NCBI GenBank assembly: GCA_023439545.1
Contig: JAEXNT010000030.1
Location: 69,058 to 133,057 of the forward strand
Direction: 5' to 3'
Source: Bacillota bacterium
GTDB lineage: Bacteria > Bacillota > Clostridia > Acetivibrionales > DTU013
DNA: 64,000 nucleotides
Part shown: one piece after another, positions 17,761 to 26,538 of the stretch
Layout of the letters: every line of letters begins with the position of its first letter
Position numbering within the stretch: the stretch's first letter is position 1
Made by a program: the position numbers and the translations under genes
The notes under the pieces: model-generated
What the model was told of the DNA's origin: nothing
Database searches by the model: none
The model's input: the letters and a program-made list of their open reading frames with translations, nothing else

Positions 17761-20085
17761 TTATGACCCGCAGGAAAAATGCCCGAGCCTGTCCCTTACT
17801 TCAGCCTTTTTGGCGTCGTTGAACCTGTCGAGCGTGCCTACAAGATAGCCTGTGATACGCCTGATCCTTTCGAACTTTATATCTGCCTCCGGCCTTCCAC
17901 ATTTTGGACATTCGTTTCCGATGATTCCCGTGAAGCCGCAGACCGGATCCCGGTCAACAGGGTGGTTAATCGCGCCGTAGCCTATTCCGGCCTCTTTCAT
18001 GCAGCGTATTATCTTTTCGAACGCCTGAACATTTTGCGTCGGATCGCCGTTCAATTCGATATATGTAATGTGCCCGGCGTTCGTAAGCTCATGGTAAGGA
18101 GCCTCCAGGCGTATTTTGTCATACGCTCCGATAGTGAAATATACAGGTACATGGAAGCTGTTGGTGTAGTATTCCTTGTCGGTAATACCTTCGATATTGC
18201 CGAAAATACCCCTGTCCAGCCTTACGAAGCGTCCTGAAAGACCTTCCGCCGGCGTAGCCAGCAGCGTAAAATTCATTCCGTATTTTCTGCTTGCCTCATC
18301 CATACGGCTGCGCATATGTCCGATGATTTTCAAGCCCAATGCCTGGGCTTCCTCCGATTCGCCGTGATGCTTCCCTGTCAGTGCCTTCAGACACTCTGCC
18401 AGGCCAATGAAGCCCATGGACAAGGTTCCATGCTTGAGTACCTCCCTGATCTCATCCTCCCAGCCCAGTCTGTCGGAATCCAGCCAAATTCCCTGTCCCA
18501 TGAGGAAAGGAAAGTTCTTGACCTTTCTGTGCGCCTGTATTTCAAACCGCTCCAGCAACTGGTCTATAACAAGGTTGATTTTTTCATCAAGCTCCCCGAA
18601 AAATGTGTCCATGTTCCTGCCGCTGCGAAGCGCAAGCCTCGGGAGGTTTATGGTCGTAAAGCTCAGGTTGCCCCTGCTGTTTATGATCTCTCTCGAAGGG
18701 TCGTATACGTTCCCTACCACCCTTGTCCTACAGCCCATATAAGCAATCTCGGTTTCCGGCCTGCCAGATTTGTAGAATTTCAGATTGAAGGGAGCGTCCA
18801 AAAAGGAGAAATTGGGGAAAAGCCGCTTTGCGCTCACTCTGCAAGCCAGCTTGAACAGATCGTAGTTCGGATCTCCGGGTTCATAGCTCACTCCTTCCTT
18901 CACCTTGAAAATGTGGATTGGGAAAATTGGCGTTTCACTATTCCCCAAGCCGGCTTCGGTCGCCAAAAGCAGGTTTCTGATTACCATTCTGCCCTCAGGG
19001 GAGGTATCGGTGCCGTAATTAACCGAGCTGAACGGTATTTGAGCGCCTGCACGGCTGTGCATCGTGTTCAGGTTATGTACAAGAGCTTCCATCGCCTGAT
19101 AGGTATCGCGCTCTGTCTCAGCTTCGGCTTTTCTGCGGGAAAAATCCTGTGCTTTCAATACGATAGCCTGGTTTTCTATAACGCTTTCCAGATATTTTTG
19201 CTCAACGGCGCAATATTCGTCCATAACGCCCAAAGCTGGTAAAATGCCGGTCTTGCCCGTTATTTCATCAAAAATATCGTTCAGCTTCGTTTGAATGTCG
19301 CAATCTTCAGTAAGCCATTCCAGTATTTTGGTTAGATTCTGCCTGTACCTTTTAACGTAGGTTTTAGCTACGCCCGGCGCCATACCGTAATCAAAATTCG
19401 GTATGCTCTGTCCGCCGTGCTGGTCGTTTTGATTCGACTGTATTGCAATACAGGCAAGAGCGGAATAGCTGTGAATATCCTGGGGCTCTCTCAAAAAGCC
19501 GTGTCCGGTGCTGAAGCCGCCTTTGAACAGCTTTTCTATGTCGATCTGGCAGCAGGTGGTGGTCAGCGTCATAAAATCCATGTCGTGAATGTGAATGTCT
19601 CCATCCCGGTGCGCCCTTGCATGCTCGGGCTTCAATACGAACAATTCATTAAACTGCTTCGCGCCCTCGGAACCATATCTGAGCATGGTGCCCATTGAAG
19701 TATCGCCGTCTATATTGGCGTTTTCCCGCTTAAGGTCATTATCTCTGGCATCCTTGAAGGTCAGCTCTTCATAGACCTTCATCAGACGCATATCCATTTC
19801 CCTGATCTTCGTACGTTCGGCGCGGTATAATATGTACTGCTTTGCGGTCGCGGCATAACCCGCCTCGATCAGCACTTTTTCTACGATGTCCTGTATTTCC
19901 TCGACTCCCGGAACTTTTTTGTCCGGATTTTCCTCAAGCCTCTCGACCACTTTTTCCGCAAGAGCCAGCGCTGCTGTATAGTCTTCTTTTCCGGCGGCTC
20001 TCGTTGCCTTGAATATGGCGTTGGATATCTTCTCGATATTGAAGGGCGCTTCCCTTCCATCCCTTTTCCTGATTTTCGTTATCAT
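17761..20085 (-). CDS. nrdD: Anaerobic (class III) ribonucleoside-triphosphate reductase
   Basis: A 774-residue glycyl-radical enzyme that makes dNTPs without oxygen. Residues 1-95 are an ATP cone for allosteric control. The barrel follows, and the C-terminus carries a zinc-binding cysteine region (CGFTG and CPKCGR) and the glycyl radical loop RITGYLVG, with G746 the likely radical site. Length and layout are typical. It heads the nrdD-nrdG operon and is preceded by a terminator and a cobalamin riboswitch. This implies it is shut down when B12 is abundant, presumably in favour of a B12-dependent class II enzyme elsewhere in the genome. Confidence 0.96.
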   Translation of the reverse strand: MITKIRKRDGREAPFNIEKISNAIFKATRAAGKEDYTAALALAEKVVERLEENPDKKVPGVEEIQDIVEKVLIEAGYAATAKQYILYRAERTKIREMDMRLMKVYEELTFKDARDNDLKRENANIDGDTSMGTMLRYGSEGAKQFNELFVLKPEHARAHRDGDIHIHDMDFMTLTTTCCQIDIEKLFKGGFSTGHGFLREPQDIHSYSALACIAIQSNQNDQHGGQSIPNFDYGMAPGVAKTYVKRYRQNLTKILEWLTEDCDIQTKLNDIFDEITGKTGILPALGVMDEYCAVEQKYLESVIENQAIVLKAQDFSRRKAEAETERDTYQAMEALVHNLNTMHSRAGAQIPFSSVNYGTDTSPEGRMVIRNLLLATEAGLGNSETPIFPIHIFKVKEGVSYEPGDPNYDLFKLACRVSAKRLFPNFSFLDAPFNLKFYKSGRPETEIAYMGCRTRVVGNVYDPSREIINSRGNLSFTTINLPRLALRSGRNMDTFFGELDEKINLVIDQLLERFEIQAHRKVKNFPFLMGQGIWLDSDRLGWEDEIREVLKHGTLSMGFIGLAECLKALTGKHHGESEEAQALGLKIIGHMRSRMDEASRKYGMNFTLLATPAEGLSGRFVRLDRGIFGNIEGITDKEYYTNSFHVPVYFTIGAYDKIRLEAPYHELTNAGHITYIELNGDPTQNVQAFEKIIRCMKEAGIGYGAINHPVDRDPVCGFTGIIGNECPKCGRPEADIKFERIRRITGYLVGTLDRFNDAKKAEVRDRLGHFSCGS

Positions 20086-20135
20086 TCAGCTATACACTTC
20101 CTCTTAAAGTAAATTAAGCATTTCATCCGCATTCG

Positions 20136-20170
20136 GTAAAAACAGCCTCCTGACAAAACGTCGGGAGGCC
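20136..20170 (-). terminator. Riboswitch-controlled terminator before nrdD
   Basis: On the minus strand a 10-bp stem (20145-20154 with 20160-20169, 5-nt loop) is followed by TGTTTTTA. It lies between the cobalamin riboswitch and nrdD and is the likely expression platform. Confidence 0.75.
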
Positions 20171-20214
20171 GTGCTTATTCAATACCAGTAAGGTATCAGA
20201 CACCCCCTATCGAT

Positions 20215-20405
20215 CGTAGAGTAAATGGCGCAACAAATACAGGCAGGTCTTCTGACTCTGGCTCATCGGCATATCCTTCCTTCCCGGAGATATCCAGTGG
20301 ATCTGCAGGAAATGCCTCTCCATTACAGCGGCGGGACCGTGCAGGACTTTCACCTGCTTCCCTTTTTACTGTGTGAACAGTCACCTGAATAACAATATTT
20401 AGTTA
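20215..20405 (-). promoter_or_regulatory. Cobalamin riboswitch
   Basis: Read on the minus strand, the region shows in order AGGTGACTG, AAGGGAAGCAGGTGAAAGTC, CACGGTCCCGCCGCTGTAA, a GGAGAG-type element, a GGGAAGGA segment, and the closing B12 box GCCAGAGTCAGAAGACC. These are the conserved elements of adenosylcobalamin riboswitches. It lies downstream of cbiO and upstream of nrdD, and with its strand and the terminator it acts on nrdDG, not on the cobalt importer. Between 20405 and 20707 I see no other convincing feature. Confidence 0.93.
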
Positions 20406-20707
20406 TACTTATATTACCATATACAATATGTTGCGTCAACCGATCTTTTAGTCAAACCTGCCGACTTTTTAGTCAAACCCTTACTTATTTCAGACCGGAT
20501 TTTTGCAATAACATCCGAACAATCACCGCAACCTCTGCCTGGTAATGTTGTCCTTCGGTGCAATCAGTTTATCGCTTCTCCCGGAAACAACTCCGGTCCC
20601 GACACAAGCCGCGATGCCGTTTTTCGCATAGTCCGCCGCATTATCCGCATCAACGATAAAATAAGATCGTCTGCGCCTCGAGACTCGCACCTCTCTGCGT
20701 AAAGCTT

Positions 20708-21493
20708 TCAATAGGTATGTATATGGAAATGGCTATGCTCGTTTCCTTCATGTCTGTGATAATATTCGTCTACAAGATTGACGTGCTTCAAAAGCTCGAT
20801 TTCCTGCAGCAGCTTTTCAGTTGGCATATCTGCAGCAATCTCATGGTTTTCGCCAAACAATATTGCCCTGGCTGAAATTTCCTGAACCAGTTCAAGGTTA
20901 TGCGTCGATGAAATCAAAGTCTTCCCTGCCTTGTTCAATCTGACGAGGAACTCCACGAGCCATCTCTGCGTTCTCGGATCAAGGCCGTTCATCGGCTCGT
21001 CAAGAACAATGACTTCAGGATTCATTGACAAAACGCAGGCAATAGCAACTTTTCTCTTTTCTCCTCCACTCAAATGATAGGGCTGTCTGTGCTTTAAATC
21101 CCGAATATTCAGTAAATCCAGGCAATCATTAACTCTTTTCTCCACGACGCTTTCATCCATCCCCATCTGTCTGGGCCCGAATGCTATCTCATCAAATACG
21201 TCGGCGCAGAATAACTGGGTATCCGAATTTTGAAATACAAATCCTATTTTTTGATGAAAAAGCTTTGAGAATTTCACATCCTGTAGCTTCTTGCGCGTTA
21301 TCTCCTCATCGTTGAAGCTGTAACTGCCGGAATCGGGCAATACGATCCCATTGATCAGCTTCAGCAGCGTTGATTTTCCGCACCCGTTTGGCCCCATCAA
21401 AGCTACGGCTTCACCTTTTGAAATGTGCAAATTAATATTCCTCAACGCGCCGGCGCCTTCATACGAAAATGATACATTCACAATATCGATCAT
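20708..21493 (-). CDS. cbiO: Cobalt/nickel ECF transporter ATPase
   Basis: A 261-residue ABC ATPase that powers metal uptake through CbiM/CbiQ. Walker A GPNGCGKST, the signature LSGGEKRK, Walker B VIVLDEP and the switch histidine (SSTHN) are all present. The tail is His-rich (YYHRHEG, HSHFHIH), as is common in metal importer ATPases and consistent with cobalt or nickel handling. ATG 21493 is preferred, because GGAAAGG lies upstream and it follows the cbiQ stop by 4 bp. Order cbiM-cbiQ-cbiO on the minus strand. Confidence 0.93.
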   Translation of the reverse strand: MIDIVNVSFSYEGAGALRNINLHISKGEAVALMGPNGCGKSTLLKLINGIVLPDSGSYSFNDEEITRKKLQDVKFSKLFHQKIGFVFQNSDTQLFCADVFDEIAFGPRQMGMDESVVEKRVNDCLDLLNIRDLKHRQPYHLSGGEKRKVAIACVLSMNPEVIVLDEPMNGLDPRTQRWLVEFLVRLNKAGKTLISSTHNLELVQEISARAILFGENHEIAADMPTEKLLQEIELLKHVNLVDEYYHRHEGNEHSHFHIHTY

Positions 21494-21497
21494 AGTT

Positions 21498-22292
21498 TCA
21501 AGCCTTTCCAAGATAGAAAAAAGTAAAAATGATTATGGCATTCGCCAGCGTGAAAATAAGGTCGGCAAAAGTAAAGCGCAATTTCTGCCTGACCCGGTAT
21601 TCGCCCGTAAAACCTCTGCATTCCATTGCGGCATACATATCCTCGGCCATTTCCTTTGACTTTATGAACATGGTTCCCGCAATGCCTGAAAGCGACGTAT
21701 ATTTGCGGTCATTTTTTCCAACAGACCTCAGCTTTAATGAATAAAGCATGTTGATCGAAAATTCACCAAGCAGCAAAATATATTTTAGCGTAATGTCCAG
21801 AACAAGAATAAAAACATCCGGTACAAAAAACGTCTTCAATGCGCCTGTTATCGCATTCCATTTTGTGGAGCGGGATAGTATGTTTACTGATACCACTGCT
21901 GCGAAAACCTTGGGCGTAATCATTATCACGCTATTGTAATATCCCATAAAAACAGATGGCAAAAGGATAACAAATGTAAAAAGAGCAACAGCAAAACCAA
22001 CCCTGAGAATCTTCAGTATCTCATCCGCCTTCATCATGCTTATCGTCAGAAGGAGATACACATTTACAACAATTACAAAAGTAAAGCTTCTTGAAACAGA
22101 AAGAAGTACAATAAGAGCAATAGTAAACGCCAGCCTCAATACGGCGTTTATGCGAAATCGACCCATACTGTACCCGCTTTGGGCCCGGATCCTCGAAAGA
22201 ATTTCCAATAAAGACAGGATACTTTTATTGATGAAAGTATCCTTGTCTGATTGGGGTATGTAGTTTTCATCCTTTAGAAGCCATTCATACAT
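21498..22292 (-). CDS. cbiQ: Cobalt/nickel ECF transporter membrane subunit
   Basis: A 264-residue membrane protein with five or so hydrophobic helices. The two coupling motifs typical of CbiQ/EcfT are visible near the C-terminus: MYAAMECRGFTG (the A-R-G type motif contacting the ATPase) and the earlier KLRSVGKNDRKY region. It connects the ATPase CbiO to the substrate-binding CbiM. It starts after GAGGAG at 22292 and ends 4 bp before the cbiO start. Confidence 0.93.
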   Translation of the reverse strand: MYEWLLKDENYIPQSDKDTFINKSILSLLEILSRIRAQSGYSMGRFRINAVLRLAFTIALIVLLSVSRSFTFVIVVNVYLLLTISMMKADEILKILRVGFAVALFTFVILLPSVFMGYYNSVIMITPKVFAAVVSVNILSRSTKWNAITGALKTFFVPDVFILVLDITLKYILLLGEFSINMLYSLKLRSVGKNDRKYTSLSGIAGTMFIKSKEMAEDMYAAMECRGFTGEYRVRQKLRFTFADLIFTLANAIIIFTFFYLGKA

Positions 22293-22313
22293 CGCAAACC
22301 GTATCTCCTCAAT

Positions 22314-23315
22314 TTATCCGGAAATGCTTCCAGACTTGTCTTTCTTGATACTTCCTATAATTTTAAACAGAATTATTAAGATTGCAACCCCTGCTATCGC
22401 AGACAAAATGTAGGCTGCAATTTCAGGCAATCCACCGACTTTATAATCGGGCATTATTGTCTCAAAACTGAATCCGTTTTTCATTCCTTCGGGCACAAAA
22501 CCAAGCGCGCTGCCACCGGACATAACGTCCCTTATCTCATCAACTCCCCATTCCCCCCAGGCGGCGCCGGCCGCCAGAAGTCCAAGCGGAGTCAGGCAGA
22601 TCAACGCTACGATCAAACCGTAAATGGATTTTATTTTTTGTTTTGACCCTTCATATATTGTACCCGGCGAGACTTTTTTGATAAATGCAAAGATTGCAAC
22701 GGTGAATATTACTTCTACAACGCCAGCGACAAGGAGATGAGGTATTGTCATCGCAGGTATCGATACCGATAACGGATAAGGGCAGTATAGCGGCTGACCC
22801 GCGGCGTTTTTGAAGAGCAGAGGCTGAATGCCGAATTCGATTGCCGTAAGCAGAGCAGCAGCATTGATGCCCAAATATGAACCCAGAATGATCCCTGCAT
22901 ACTCCCCTTTTTCTGTTTTGACCCTATCCTTGATGAATTTGTAGATAAAATACCCGAGAAATGGCAAAACGAAGGCCATATTAAAACAATTGGCGCCAAA
23001 CGCAAGTATACCGCCGTCTCCGAAAAGCAGCGCCTGAATCAGCAGAGCCACCGTAACGGAAATGCATGCAGCATAAGGTCCAAGAAGGATCGCCAGTAAT
23101 GTGCCCCCCACGGCATGTCCTGTTGTCCCTCCCGGAAGAGGTACGTTGAACATCATCAATAGAAATGAAAAAGCTGCTCCAATACCAAGCATAGGTATTT
23201 TCACCTTTGAGATTTCGTCTCTAACCTTCCTTACCGCAACCGTCCATACAGGAACCATTGCCGCGCCCATAACCGCACAGGTCGACGGACTCAAATAATT
23301 ATCCGGAATATGCAT
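22314..23315 (-). CDS. cbiM: Cobalt/nickel ECF substrate-binding subunit, CbiM fused to a PDGLE-type domain
   Basis: A 333-residue membrane protein. The N-terminus MHIPDNYLSP is the CbiM/NikM hallmark in which the amino group, His2 and the next residues chelate the metal; GGTTGHAVGG is also conserved. After ~230 residues of CbiM comes an extra domain with two helices flanking a loop (GEWG, GFVPEGM, PDYKVGG), matching the PDGLE/NikN-type partner fused to the C-terminus. That explains the absence of cbiN. Cobalt and nickel versions are not separable by eye. It heads the operon. The gene between it and the tRNA is a metal-sensing repressor. Confidence 0.9.
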   Translation of the reverse strand: MHIPDNYLSPSTCAVMGAAMVPVWTVAVRKVRDEISKVKIPMLGIGAAFSFLLMMFNVPLPGGTTGHAVGGTLLAILLGPYAACISVTVALLIQALLFGDGGILAFGANCFNMAFVLPFLGYFIYKFIKDRVKTEKGEYAGIILGSYLGINAAALLTAIEFGIQPLLFKNAAGQPLYCPYPLSVSIPAMTIPHLLVAGVVEVIFTVAIFAFIKKVSPGTIYEGSKQKIKSIYGLIVALICLTPLGLLAAGAAWGEWGVDEIRDVMSGGSALGFVPEGMKNGFSFETIMPDYKVGGLPEIAAYILSAIAGVAILIILFKIIGSIKKDKSGSISG

Positions 23316-23380
23316 TTCAGGACCACCTTTGCATAAATATTTCCGATGTTAATTATAAAGTGCTCTCGCTATTTCACAAG

Positions 23381-23434
23381 CCCTTATAGGGGATAGAAAA
23401 TGCGCATTTAAAGGTTAACCCCAAATGCGCATTT
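23381..23434. promoter_or_regulatory. Candidate metal-repressor operator region before cbiM
   Basis: CCCTTATAGGGG (23381-23392) is a short inverted repeat with a G-tract like CsoR-family operators. Next to it, the 12-bp palindrome AAATGCGCATTT occurs twice (23398-23409 and 23423-23434), centres 25 bp apart. The sites lie between the repressor gene and cbiM. Confidence 0.45.
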
Positions 23435-23521
23435 CAGCTAGATGGCCAAAGCTGTGATCTCGATTTTTCCAGAACACATGCCCCGGATAGGGATATAGGC
23501 ATAATCCTCCAATGGCTTTTC

Positions 23522-23872
23522 TTATTTGATAAAACGGTCGATAGCTTTGTTCAGGTTCTCAATCGCCGCCTTATCACCCAATTCAACAGCGTCAACTATA
23601 CAATGCTCGATATGATCCCTCAAAATGATCTTTCCTGTATTATTGAGAGCCGCTATGACCGCAGACAGCTGGACCAGTACTTCACTGCAATCTTTCCCGT
23701 CCTCCAACATGCGCTTTACCGACTCCAGATGTCCGCCCGCTCGAGACAGGCGGTTCAATACTTCCTTTGTATATTCATGGTTATGTATGTGGCCGTGATT
23801 TTCACTATGGCTTTGCGGATTTGCCGTAATATCATGCGCCTCGTGTTTATGTATATATCTTTTTTCCTTCAT
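23522..23872 (-). CDS. CsoR/RcnR/InrS-family metal-sensing repressor with His-rich N-terminus
   Basis: A 116-residue all-helical DNA-binding repressor. The core holds the ligand set C62, H87, C91, the same spacing as the copper sensor CsoR (C-x24-H-x3-C) and the nickel sensor InrS. The first 32 residues contain eight histidines, unlike plain CsoR and suggestive of nickel or cobalt. It stands directly upstream of cbiM, so it most likely represses cobalt/nickel uptake when metal is replete. ATG 23872 has GGAAGG 10 nt upstream; a longer frame starts at 23905. Confidence 0.85.
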   Translation of the reverse strand: MKEKRYIHKHEAHDITANPQSHSENHGHIHNHEYTKEVLNRLSRAGGHLESVKRMLEDGKDCSEVLVQLSAVIAALNNTGKIILRDHIEHCIVDAVELGDKAAIENLNKAIDRFIK

Positions 23873-24029
23873 AATCGGTTTTCCTTCCTGTTTGCATATA
23901 ATCATATACTTACTTGGTACTTTTAATATATTCTATACTGAAGTCAGGAATCCTTTCAAAACTGTCAATGTCAAATATATGTGTAATTCGATTTTTCTCC
24001 AAGGGTCATTAATGCTTTTTCGCAAAGAA

Positions 24030-24110
24030 AAAGCCTCATTGCATGAAGCTTTCAAAATGTTGATTATATAGCCTGCAGCTGATAAAAAAAGCCTCGCTGC
24101 GCGAAGCTTT
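24030..24110 (-). terminator. Two tandem terminators downstream of tRNA-Lys
   Basis: The same hairpin occurs twice: 24088-24097/24101-24110 and 24030-24039/24043-24052, each with a TGC loop and followed on the minus strand by a T-run. The inner arms differ by compensating changes (TCGC/GCGA versus TCAT/ATGA), so the structure is conserved while the sequence drifts. A third imperfect hairpin (about 24117-24152) lies between them and the tRNA. Confidence 0.7.
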
Positions 24111-24154
24111 TAAGAGGTTGGAGCTTTTCATTCGCTACGCTCATGAAAACTCCT

Positions 24155-24230
24155 TGGTGAGCCATCGGAGATTCGAACTCCGGACACCTTGATTAAAAGT
24201 CAAGTGCTCTGCCAACTGAGCTAATGGCCC
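24155..24230 (-). tRNA. tRNA-Lys (anticodon UUU)
   Basis: On the minus strand a full cloverleaf is readable: acceptor GGGCCAT with ATGGCTC, D-arm AGCTCAGTTGGCAGAGC, anticodon stem-loop CTTGACTTTTAATCAAG with anticodon TTT, T-arm CGGAGTTCGAATCTCCG, discriminator A and an encoded CCA. Confidence 0.97.
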
Positions 24231-24336
24231 GTATCATATGATATATACCGTGCGCTCTTGAGCCACACAAGTATATATCATACAGTATGTTCTGCGTTTT
24301 TGTCAACCTGCAGAACTATTTTTATTGATTTTTTAC

Positions 24337-25611
24337 TCACTCTACTACGATCGTCTGCTCGCGGTCCTTGCCGACGCCGATCAACGCTATCTTTACACCG
24401 GCAAGTTCTTCGATGCGCCTGAGATATTTCTTTGCGTTCCCGGGCAGATCGTCATATTTCCTTACGGACGATATGTCTTCCTTCCAGCTGTCGAATTCTT
24501 CGTAGACAGGCTCGCACATGTCAAGCTCCTTGAGACTTGCAGGAAAATGGTTTATCAGCTCTCCGTTCTTCCTGTAAGCAACGCATAGCTTTATCCTGTC
24601 AAGCTTGCCTATCGTATCGACATGGTTTATGGCAAGTCCTGTAAGGCCGTTTACGCGCGCTGCATAGCGTATCATTACCGCGTCCAGCCAACCGCAGCGT
24701 CTGGGTCTTCCCGTCGTAGTCCCGTATTCCCAGCCCAGTTCCCTGATCGTATCGCCGATCTCATTCTTCTGTTCGGTAGGGAACGGTCCGGCGCCTACCC
24801 TGGAGGTGTACGCCTTCAAAACGCCGTATACCTCGTCGATATACTTCGGTCCGATGCCTGCTCCTGTACACACGCCGCCCGCGACTGGGTTGGAGGAAGT
24901 GACGTAAGGATATGTCCCGAAATCAAGATCGAGGAAAGTAGCCTGGGCGCCTTCAAACAGGATATTTTCACCCTGCTCGGCCGCATCTCCGACGAGCGCA
25001 TTGACGTCCGTCACATGCTTTTTCAGCTGCCTTGCATATTGGCTGTACTCCGTAATTATCTCATCGGCATCCAGTCCTTTTCCGCCGTAGACCTTTTCAA
25101 TGATCTGATTTTTTATTTTAAGGTTTTCCCTGACCTTTTGTGCAAATTCTTCTTCATCTATCAAATCGCACATGCGGATCCCGCATCTCTCCGTTTTATC
25201 CGTATATGCAGGCCCGATGCCCCTCCTGGTCGTGCCGAGGTTGGCTGAACCACGCTGGCTTTCCTGCAGTTCGTCCATAAGCTTGTGATAAGGCATAATG
25301 ACATGCGCTCTGTCGCTGATGAGCAGCTTATCGGTGCTGACGCCCTTCTGTGAGAGCTCTTCCATCTCCTTCAGCAGGACTGCAGGGTCTACTACGACAC
25401 CATTGCCGATGATGCAGGTCTTACCTTTGTGAAGTATGCCTGATGGTATCAGATGCATTGCATATTTGACTCCGTCCGCCACTATCGTGTGACCGGCGTT
25501 GTTACCGCCTGAAAAACGCACTACCAGATCGGAATCCTTTGCAAGCATGTCAATATACTTGCCTTTGCCTTCGTCACCCCATTGGGTGCCTACGACAACT
25601 CTAACCGCCAT
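24337..25611 (-). CDS. purA: Adenylosuccinate synthetase
   Basis: Catalyses IMP + aspartate + GTP to adenylosuccinate, the first committed step to AMP, in the cytosol. The 424-residue length is standard. The N-terminal phosphate loop GTQWGDEGKGK, the catalytic Asp/His pair (D in GDEGKG, H in NNAGHTIV), and the IMP/GTP-binding stretch TTTGRPRRCGW are intact. It starts at ATG 25611 after GGGGGA, 20 bp downstream of the small DUF1858 gene. Confidence 0.97.
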   Translation of the reverse strand: MAVRVVVGTQWGDEGKGKYIDMLAKDSDLVVRFSGGNNAGHTIVADGVKYAMHLIPSGILHKGKTCIIGNGVVVDPAVLLKEMEELSQKGVSTDKLLISDRAHVIMPYHKLMDELQESQRGSANLGTTRRGIGPAYTDKTERCGIRMCDLIDEEEFAQKVRENLKIKNQIIEKVYGGKGLDADEIITEYSQYARQLKKHVTDVNALVGDAAEQGENILFEGAQATFLDLDFGTYPYVTSSNPVAGGVCTGAGIGPKYIDEVYGVLKAYTSRVGAGPFPTEQKNEIGDTIRELGWEYGTTTGRPRRCGWLDAVMIRYAARVNGLTGLAINHVDTIGKLDRIKLCVAYRKNGELINHFPASLKELDMCEPVYEEFDSWKEDISSVRKYDDLPGNAKKYLRRIEELAGVKIALIGVGKDREQTIVVE

Positions 25612-25631
25612 TTATAAATCCCCCGTTGAAT

Positions 25632-25847
25632 TTATTTTGCATCCTTGGACTCGAGATAATCGTTCAATTCCTTGACTATCTGATCCACATCAATCCCATG
25701 TATTGCGCACGCGTCTTCAAGACTCTCACCCGATGAGGACGGACAGCCGAGGCAATGCATGCCTATGCTGAGCAGTATCGGAATAGTGCCCCTGTCCAGT
25801 TTCAAAATATCTGAAATTATCATATCCTTAGTTACTCTTGCCGCCAT
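25632..25847 (-). CDS. DUF1858-domain small protein
   Basis: A 71-residue protein matching the DUF1858 pattern: an N-terminal helix, then GMHCLGCPSSSGESLEDAC with three cysteines, and an acidic C-terminal helix. The CxxC beside a helix start suggests a redox or metal site, but no function is established for the family. It is upstream of purA on the same strand with a 20-bp gap, so the two are probably co-transcribed. An extended -10 (TGTATAAT on the minus strand, near 25900) lies ahead of it. Confidence 0.85.
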   Translation of the reverse strand: MAARVTKDMIISDILKLDRGTIPILLSIGMHCLGCPSSSGESLEDACAIHGIDVDQIVKELNDYLESKDAK

Positions 25848-25962
25848 GATAAATACCTCCCCTTTCTGATGCCATAAAATTCTAGATTATTATACACTAT
25901 TATTCATTTAAATAATACCCTGCTTTTAGTTTCATTATCAAGGTTTTTATTACGTTATCCTG

Positions 25963-26517
25963 CTACTTTTTATATTTTTCCCGGCCTAACCGATAAAGAT
26001 CATTACCCTCACAATCTATAACCACCGTCGCGGGAAAATTTCTTACAGTGAGTTTTCTCAGCGCTTCGGGACCGAGCTCCGGGAAAGCTATTATTTCTTC
26101 GGCAGCTATGCATTTTGACAACAATGCGCCTGCTCCGCCGGTCGCGCCGAAATATACGGCGCCGTACCTTACCATGGCATCGGTCACATGGCTGTTACGA
26201 AGTCCTTTTCCCACCATTCCGGTCAAGCCCAGTTTTATCAGTTCGGGAGCATATGCATCCATCCTGCCGCTTGTCGTTGGTCCCGCAGAACCTATGATAC
26301 ATCCGGGCCCTGCCGGACATGGTCCTACATAATATATTATCTGGTCCCTTATATCGAATGGAAGCTGTTTGCCCGCATTCAGCAGTTCTATCAGTTTTTT
26401 GTGAGCCGCATCCCTTGCGGCATAGATCACGCCGCTTATTTCAACTGCGTCACCCGCTTTCAGCCTACCAACGGCCTCTTTTGTCAAAGGGGTATTTATT
26501 TTGATGATACCACTCAA
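25963..26517 (-). CDS. fumB: Fumarate hydratase class I, beta subunit
   Basis: The C-terminal half of the two-subunit, oxygen-sensitive 4Fe-4S fumarase (fumarate to malate). The 184-residue length fits. The hallmark GPCPAGPGCIIGSAGPTTSG (residues about 65-84) is intact, as is VRNFPATVVIDCEGNDLY at the end. It starts with TTG at 26517, supported by GGGAGG 7 nt upstream, and follows the alpha subunit by 21 bp. The symbol follows clostridial usage (fumA alpha, fumB beta), not the E. coli isozyme names. Confidence 0.93.
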   Translation of the reverse strand: MSGIIKINTPLTKEAVGRLKAGDAVEISGVIYAARDAAHKKLIELLNAGKQLPFDIRDQIIYYVGPCPAGPGCIIGSAGPTTSGRMDAYAPELIKLGLTGMVGKGLRNSHVTDAMVRYGAVYFGATGGAGALLSKCIAAEEIIAFPELGPEALRKLTVRNFPATVVIDCEGNDLYRLGREKYKK

Positions 26518-26538
26518 AGCTTAAACCTCCCTGATACG

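Noticed and set aside
18316..19242. 308-codon open frame antisense to nrdD
   Set aside because: It lies wholly within nrdD, has no ribosome binding site, and reads like the reverse image of a coding gene.
20523..20711. 62-codon frame overlapping the cbiO stop by 4 bases
   Set aside because: Starts with TTG, has no ribosome binding site of its own, and shows no recognisable domain. It probably reflects codon-biased spill-over.
23316..23521. A second cobalamin riboswitch before cbiM
   Set aside because: None of the conserved B12 elements is found there. Only short palindromes occur, so control by the repressor is more likely.
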